Source of the DNA: Euryodendron excelsum
Taxonomy: Eukaryota > Streptophyta > Magnoliopsida > Ericales > Pentaphylacaceae
Assembly: GCA_033060915.1 (NCBI GenBank)
Contig: CM065380.1
Coordinates: forward strand, 42,751,001-42,815,000
Direction of reading: 5' to 3'
DNA length: 64,000 bases
The stretch's first letter is position 1. The number at the start of each line of letters is the position of its first letter. This document shows, one piece after another, positions 57,800-64,000 of the stretch. Below the pieces are notes generated by a model that saw nothing but the letters and a program-made list of their open reading frames with translations, ran no database searches and was not told the DNA's origin. A program made the position numbers and the translations under genes.

Positions 57800-60780
57800 A
57801 AGAGTGTTCGTAAGGAAAATCGACCTAGACATTGAAAGAGTGCTTCTTGGAGACCACGGAGGATTCCCAAGAGTGAACGTCGTTGTCGGAAGAAAAGTTT
57901 TTGCCGAAGAACTCCAACAGGTGAGTTTTCTATCTTATGTTGATTTGAACGTGTAGAATTCCGTTTAAGTCGTGTGAACAGTGGAAATTGATGTTTTGAA
58001 CACTGTGGTGATGTTATTTTTGAGTTTTGATGCTTATTTGATTAAATTTGAGTGATTTTGTGTGATTAGGTGAAGGGAATTTTTACAGGAATTGGGGTTT
58101 GTTTCTACAGGCTTGGGTGTTGAGTTTTTTGGCTAGATTTTGTACTACGTGCCTTAGAAAAATGTGTTTAATAGCCGTATGAAGTTTCGTGATTTTTTGA
58201 AAACTCGGTGAAATTTTGATTTTTTTAAAAATAGAAAAATACTTGAAAAAAATTAAGAAAATTAAGAAAATTTAACAAATTGATGAAATTTTAGAGTTAA
58301 AAATTTAGAAAAATTAGGAAATATTTAGAAAACATTTGAGACGATTCTAAAGAATTTTAGGACATCTTTGAAAAACCATTAAACTTATTGAAAAAGAAAA
58401 TATGTGTTCTGAAAAATTCGAAAATGTGAAGATTATGCGCGGGTGTTGATGTTATGTGATTATGATGTTGTGAGGTATACGGTTTGGGTTTTGTGTTGAT
58501 GTCATAGGTGTTGCAGGGACCGTTTTTCAAGTGGAACTCTACCAAAATTTTTAGAAATTCAGAGAAAGAGTTGGAGAAATTTTGGAATAAAATCTTTTTG
58601 AAGGAAAAAGACAGAAAACCCTTGAATTTTTAAAAAACTTGTTTTTACTCGAAGTTGACAAATCAAAATGTGTAAGAAATTTATTTTGACGTAGAAGATT
58701 GAAATCAAAATGTGTAGAAAATTCATTTTGATTTAGAATTGGATTTAGAATCACAATGTATAGGAAATTCATTTTGACTTAGAAGTGGAATTTTAAAAAT
58801 CAAAATGTATAGGAAATTCACTTTGACTTATCACTTGAAATCTTCTTTTTTTTTTGGGGTTATTTATTTATTATTATTTTTAACTGCATGTGCCGTATAT
58901 TAACACCTCTTATCTTGCTTACCTTTCTAGGATGTCAAATGCGGGCGATGATGGTTTTGAGAGAAGACGTCGCTCTAGGAAAGCGACCAGGACAGATTTT
59001 GTTAGCGGCTCTGGTCGTTCTAGGGGTAGTCATTGATCCACTGGACGGGCCTCTTCCAGTCACAGCGGACGGGGGAGTAGACCACCCGTCGACCCCTTTC
59101 CTCCTGTTGAGTAGGCCTTTGCGGAGGATATTGGTGCTGAGGAGGAGGTACCGGGTCTTGGTGACCAAGTGACTGGTTATGGGAGAGCCTCCTCTAGACA
59201 TAGGTAGACGGATGCTGATTTGGGTGACCTGGAGGTACCGAACATCCCATTGCTCGAGGATCTTGCTTATCACCCTAGTGTATATTCTAGACAACATTTG
59301 CCCCTCCGCGGGTACACACAGCTTTTAGAGGGGCTGTACATCAGGTCTTCGTGACCATGCAGCAGGCTGCTCCATCATATCGTGCTTTCTTGGTTGAGAT
59401 CGGATTCGGAGCTTTCATGAGATTACAGGCTAACCGCCTGAACCGACATCTAGTACTAGCGCTTATCGAGAGATGGTTTAAAGAGACTGGGACTTTCCAT
59501 TTTGTTGGCTTCTAGTTGGGTCCCACCCCCTTAGATTAGGCGATCATCACGAGGCTTTCCTTTGTTGGTCGGCGGATCACCTTGCAGCCGGTTGGCAGGG
59601 ATGATGCATGCATTCTATTGGACTTGCCCCTTCCTGAGCGTTCTGCTTTCCTAGTTTCCTAGCTCAGTCGGGATGGCAGTACCTTTGCTGTTGAGCCATC
59701 CCCTGCTCGACGCGACATCATGAGGCGGCGACTTGTTCTGTATATCATTTTCAGCTTTTCTGCAACAACAACAACAAATCGCTCGTGCCTTTTCAGTTGG
59801 TAAGCATAGTAGTTGATCTTGGGGCTTTATCTGAGCTGGATTGGGGGTCCTTCTCCTTTAGCTGCTTCCTTCGATCGATGTGGGTCCAGACTTCTTCCCG
59901 TTGGGGCAATATGACTAGCTTCTGGCATTTTCGTATCTGGTGGAGTTATGAGTACCTGCTTGTTCGTCGTCCCGCAATTATTGAGGCTGACCTTTATCCT
60001 CATGCTATGAGGTGGGCTCATAACCGGCTGGCCCAGCGATCAAAGATTACTGATTTTGTGATGCTACAAGCAAACCTAGAGTTGATTGAGGCGAGGGACG
60101 TGACTTAGTGGCCCTTCATTGGATCGGTTCATTATGAGACAGTGCGATACTTGGTTCTGTTGTCCCTGTCGAGGGCTGCTTTTTTCAGTGATGATACTTG
60201 AGAGTCCTATCTAGGAGAGCGGTACTGGTGGTAGTTTCATGAGGAGTTTGGATCAGCAGGAGCTTCGTCGAAGTATATGTTTGGAGCTTTGGTGGCCGGA
60301 ATGCCTATCCCCTATCAGGAGCGGCAACCAGGTGCCAAGTTCTTGCTTCTTTCGGATACAGACTAGGCTGCACACTTCGGGGCTCATTCTATCAGTGCCT
60401 TCACCCGGTTTGAGGTAGTAGTCGGCGGATATGCTGTGGGCTAGGAGGTGGTTGACTTGTGGCGCCGTGCCGGGAGATATGTGCCCCAGGCTGAGTTTGC
60501 TACTGTGAGGGACCAGAGGGATCGATACCAGACAGAGCGAGATCAGTATCAGGCAGAGGTGGCTTCCTTGACGGCTCAGATAGTCCAGATGGGAGGTGGC
60601 GGGGTATGCCGTCTTTTTCTTCCTTCTTTTCGCTTTGCTGTTGTTTAGTTGTTCTTTCATGTGGCTGATTTCGGTTATGTCTTCTCTGCAGGATGCTGGT
60701 GCTTCTAGTAGTTATCCACCTGCTCCAGATCTCGAGTTTTGGAGATTTTGATTCCGAGGATATTGACTTTGATCTTTGAC
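57800..60780 (+). pseudogene. Antisense spliced PMD-like gene carried by the Ogre-like element (broken)
   Basis: A leader exon ends CTCCAACAG at 57,920; a 1-kb intron (GTGAG at 57,921, TTTCTAG at 58,930) leads to an ATG at 58,932 (MSNAGDDGFERRRRSRKA), stopped by TGA at 59,034. Ignoring stops and a frameshift near 59,300, the product has a low-complexity Ser/Arg start, LIERWFKETGTFHFVGF with a PLD and GRRI block typical of plant mobile domain (PMD, aminotransferase-like) proteins, then after a probable second intron (about 59,700-59,830) WSYEYLLVRRPAIIEADLYP, MRWAHNRLAQRS, DVT-x-WPFIGSVHY and a coiled coil (RDQRDRYQTERDQYQAEV, about 60,500). Many stops stand at Trp or Gln positions. It runs opposite to gag and starts beside the 3' LTR. 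PMD proteins occur both in host silencing factors and in transposons; here it is element cargo. The lost function is unknown. Confidence 0.65.
57921..58930 (+). other. Long first intron of the antisense PMD-like gene
   Basis: Donor CAACAG|GTGAGT and acceptor CTTTCTAG|GATG with an AT-rich, T-rich interior and no coding signal. It separates an apparently untranslated first exon from the start codon. Bases 58,650-58,830 hold a four-fold repeat of AAAATGTGTAGGAAATTCAT-like units. Confidence 0.65.
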
Positions 60781-62675
60781 AGATGCCCCTTGCCGTAGAC
60801 CCTGATCTTCCTTTGCCCCTATTCCTGAGATGTATTTATGTTAGATAGTTTGATTTTGTAAATCTTATACAAAGATGGATGTTTATGGACACGCAAAGAT
60901 ATTTATGATTTTGACAGCTAAGTATATGATTGAATGCATGGATAGAAATGATGATAGTGTATATTTATCACATGAGATAATATTATATTGGTGATTTCTG
61001 TTTCTACAGGAAGTTATGTCCTACGTATGCAAAGCTTATGTCGATTTTTTTTTTTTAGAATGTATGCACATATTAGGAATATATTAGCTAACAGAATGAC
61101 AAAGGGTGTTGTCGAACTTGTTATCTTCGGGATGGTAACTCCTTCCTTTTTGGGGGGGCCTGGCCACTCCTTTGGCTCAATCTTTCCTTGCCTGGATGAT
61201 AGCATTTTGTACCTTTCTCACCCTTTTGACTGCCTCCGACTCTCTGCCTCGGGGTTAGTATATAGGGTTCTTAGGCTGAAACTTTCAACTCTCGGGGTTT
61301 TAGCAACAGCTTACTTGACCTTTAGCAGAGCGATAAGCAGCCAATCTTTCAATCTGAGGAGACTTTGCGTTAGGACCGTAATGTGGGCTAGGTTATGGGG
61401 TTTTCAAAACAAAGGGATATGTAGGCTCAAATTCGATGTTACTTTCAACAGGGTTTAGATCCATACCATCCTCGACTATTCTTTAGTAGGGTTAGCATCC
61501 TTCTGTAGCTTTGGCAGCGTGTCTAGCTCATTTAGATCAAGTAATATGTTTTCAATTAAAGTGGACTTCATAAAGGTTGTAATGTAGGCTATGGTTTCGG
61601 GGTTTTGCAAGAAAGGGTAAAGGCTCAAACCTATTGTTTCTACTGGGTTTCTTTGTAACCTAGGATCACCTTTAATTTCCTCCTTGCTCTTATTATGTAC
61701 TTTCAAGGTAAAAATGCCTCCTTTCTTTCGCCTTTTCTGTATAAACATGACTTTCTTCTCTTTTGGTCCTTCTCTTATGCTTTTCAAGATGGCACAATCA
61801 TGGTTTTCTCTCTTTTTTTTTTTATCTCCTTTCTTTCCTTTTATGAAACAAATAGTTCTACAACCCTTTCTCTCTCTAAACTTTCTCTTTAGCAGTCCAA
61901 TCTAACCTCATGTGGGTGGCAATCCTTAGATTAGGGGTTTTCTCGAAATAGGATAAATGGCTCAACAGGTTTGGCGAGGGGTTGCTTTTGACTGTATGGG
62001 AAAGGAAATGAAGGCCTCTCTTCACTTTGAACCAGATTGCTTGATCTATAAAGCTTTCGATACTATTCTAGCACGATAGAAATGGATACCTTTCCTAGAG
62101 TTCTCAATTACTGTCTGCCCCAGTATAGGGGGAAAGGTCTTGGATCGGGGTTGCGAGGCACTAGGGGTTAAGCAAGGGAATGTAAACACATTTATGAGAA
62201 AATGAAAGATGACTCTTCTTCATGGTGATAGTCTGGCCACACATCGCTTAGCTTTGACGTCTTGCAAGTGTTGTCTCTGGGTAGTTTTCTCACTCATTCT
62301 TATACTCTCTCTCTTCGAAAAGCTGATCATTTGGGGAGTGGTTAACTTATGCTATCATCCCTTCAAGTGAAATCATTTCATAAGATAAACTATGCCCCTT
62401 ATGTGGGAAAAATTTACCATTCATAAGAGAAAATAAGGCAACAACAATCATTTTATTTTATCAACGAAAAGCATACAGTTTTGTTTTAAAGAAATAGAAA
62501 TGCAGATATTAATTTAAGGATGAAATGTAAAGGGATAGGAAGAAAGTGAGTGCAAATACCCCTTTCTTCTACGCTTTTGAAAGGATTCATGTGCTCTTTA
62601 ATAGGGCTTTGGGATGATGCCCATATTCCTTCCTCGGTTGGGTTCTTTGGCCAAGGCAAGACAAGTAAAGGTTTC
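60781..62675 (-). other. Unassigned internal DNA of the Ogre-like element
   Basis: Between the antisense gene and gag. RT, RNase H and integrase motifs were not found on either strand in this 1.9 kb, although an autonomous Ogre needs over 4 kb of pol here, so pol is largely deleted. A minus-strand ORF at 61,476-61,787 (PETIAYITTFMKSTLIENILLDLNEL) may be a pol or linker relic; I do not recognise it. Pyrimidine tracts at 61,690-61,900. Confidence 0.5.
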
Positions 62676-63629
62676 TCATGGAGTATCAAGTGAATTGGCA
62701 ACAATGATGTAATTGTCAACTTCCTTGACCGTCTCGTCTTTCTTTGCTAGCTCTTTAGTTTCTTCAATAAACCAATTGGGTAGCTTGTTTTCTTCCAGCT
62801 TAATAGATCGAGCCCTGGGTTTTCTGGTCTGGTGTCTGGTCGTGCCTTGGTATTCCTCAGTTGTGGATAGTGGCAGATTCTTATCATTAAGTTTGGATAG
62901 CTCCTGGTCAATCTTCTTGGCAGATTCATCAACGAGTTCATCTTCGGGGACCGGCATTTTATCAGGGTTGTGTCGTAACCAGGCATGACACTGTTCCACA
63001 TCCTCGCATTCCATTTCCTCCCCCTCCTTGTAATATATCTCTTGGCATGTAGCAAACCAAACCTTGTTGTTACCAAATTCTATAATGACGTTGATAGTGG
63101 GGTTTGGCGAAGAATTCGTAGTGGCATTCGGAAGAGGATTCACTGGTCGTAAGCCGATGATCTTGCTATCTATCAGGTCTTGAATCTTATGTTTGAGGGT
63201 CCAACAGTCTTCGGTATCAGGTCCTTGGCCATCTGAATGGTATTCACAGTACGCCTTTGGGTTAAAATGAGATGGCAGAGGATCAGGCCGAGGTCGAGGG
63301 GGTATAGGTTTCAGATATCCCATGACTAAGAGATTGAAGTAAGCTATGGTTTGCGTGTAAGCAAGTTTAGTAAAAACTCGATCTCTTGGTCTTATTCGCC
63401 AAGGTGTCCTAGATGTTCTGGCAGGTCGGGGATCAAGTCTTGGTGTAATGACTATTGGGTCGGTGGTTTGGGAATTGAAGGGGTTTCGATTTTTATGCTT
63501 CAAAGTAGGATAATTTCTAGTGTCAAGGCCAACCGGGTGGGACTGGTACTCATAGGATAAACTATAGGATTCAGGGGTTTGGTTAAATATCCGCCTGGGG
63601 AGGTTGTTGGTGAGCAATGGTCGAGGCAT
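62676..63629 (-). pseudogene. gag-like region of Ogre-like TAT element
   Basis: A 317-residue open frame. Residues about 105-175 read VFTKLAYTQTIAYFNLLV then LKPIPPRPRPDPLPSHFNPK and YCEYHSDGQGPDTEDCWTLK, HKIQDLID: the Pro-rich segment and the C-x2-H...C-x4-H knuckle-like motif are hallmarks of Ogre/TAT gag. An earlier decayed copy of the same motif pattern (SYEYQSHPVGLDTRNYPTLK) is at residues 25-45. The C-terminal half is charged and lacks further motifs. The N-terminal gag should lie to the right of 63,629, but frames there are closed, so this is a partial gag even though the frame itself is open. It ends in TAG/TAA-like decay before any protease motif. Confidence 0.75.
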
Positions 63630-64000
63630 AGTCTTGGTCTTCTTTTTTCATCCTTTTTCGTTCATCATGGGTTTGGGCCTACGAGGACTCTGCTTGCTCA
63701 TAAGTTGCATGTGATAAGAGTGAAGAGAGTATGCCTTTCATTTTGGTCATCCTACGTCTGACTCCTCTTGTCTCAGCTAGTAGTAGAGTTAAGGTATCGA
63801 GAGTGAGTGATTCCATGGGCGTTTATTAGGTTTTGACCTGTAACGATGGGGGAGGAGGAGAGGTACCTAAAAACCAACAAAGGAAAAGAGTCAGTGTCTT
63901 ATTTTGACAAGCCTTTATGCCATGCATGCCCTAAGGATGCCCCTACTCGAGGGGGAAACTAATTATGATGTATTGGCTCACTTTTAGGGATAGGAGGTTT
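63630..64000. other. Internal DNA of the Ogre-like element, to the window edge
   Basis: Presumed upstream gag or leader, decayed. No motif or LTR end is visible before the window stops. Confidence 0.4.

Noticed and set aside
57800..60780. Functional host PMD gene
   Set aside because: Multiple stops and a frameshift, and location between 3' LTR and gag of a retrotransposon.
1..64000. tRNA, rRNA or conserved small RNA genes
   Set aside because: No cloverleaf-like or rRNA-like segment was noticed by eye; a tRNAscan/Infernal run would be decisive.

Overview
This window is nuclear DNA from a flowering plant, probably a dicot with a large, repeat-rich genome. I see no intact host gene, tRNA, rRNA, CRISPR array or bacterial-type operon. 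Nearly everything recognisable is nested, decaying transposable-element DNA. Coding remnants carry many in-frame TAG/TGA/TAA codons and frameshifts. Many stops look like C-to-T or G-to-A changes of Trp, Gln or Arg codons, as expected for old methylated repeats.

Layout. (1) 1-18,709: a pile of giant (about 4.4-5.5 kb) LTRs of TAT/Ogre-like Ty3/gypsy elements. A PBS and LTR end lie at 45-66. Fragment B follows (476-1,313), then copy C (1,314-12,303), split by copy D (6,564-12,060). D is a solo LTR on the other strand with a perfect 5-bp target duplication (CTGAT). Two diverged 5'-truncated copies follow (E to 15,043; F to 18,709). (2) 19,166-about 27,295: a degenerate Ty1/copia element on the + strand with both LTRs, iMet-type PBS, gag, protease, integrase, RT and RNase H. 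(3) About 27,300-38,207: AT-rich DNA with no credible gene. It holds several Helitron-like ends, a 260-bp candidate mini-Helitron, a large inverted repeat centred at about 35,884 and small tandem repeats. (4) 38,208-47,574: a SIRE-like copia element on the - strand lacking RT-RNase H. A 4.4-kb solo giant LTR (H, 39,694-44,114) sits inside its integrase core. (5) About 47,575-52,730: part of a Retand/Grande-like TAT element. Pol runs on the - strand, a tandem-repeat block follows it, and an intron-containing ORF lies on the opposite strand. (6) 52,731-64,000: an Ogre-like element on the - strand inserted in that pol. Its 3' LTR is at 52,731-57,469, a second intron-containing antisense ORF (plant-mobile-domain type) at about 57.8-60.8 kb, and a gag remnant at 62.7-63.6 kb. 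Its 5' LTR must lie beyond the window.

The most interesting biology is in the last two elements. Two adjacent TAT-lineage retrotransposons each carry a captured, apparently spliced gene in antisense orientation, starting beside the 3' LTR and running towards pol, but the two genes are of different families (a coiled-coil protein of the 'putative gypsy-type transposon' kind, and a PMD-like protein). Secondary themes are hairpin-bearing tandem repeats inside the giant LTRs, whose copy number differs between copies; an internal echo of the PBS within the LTRs; palindromic motif arrays upstream of LTR TATA boxes; and a head-to-head Helitron-like palindrome. All calls were made by eye; identities and lineages need alignment to be firm.
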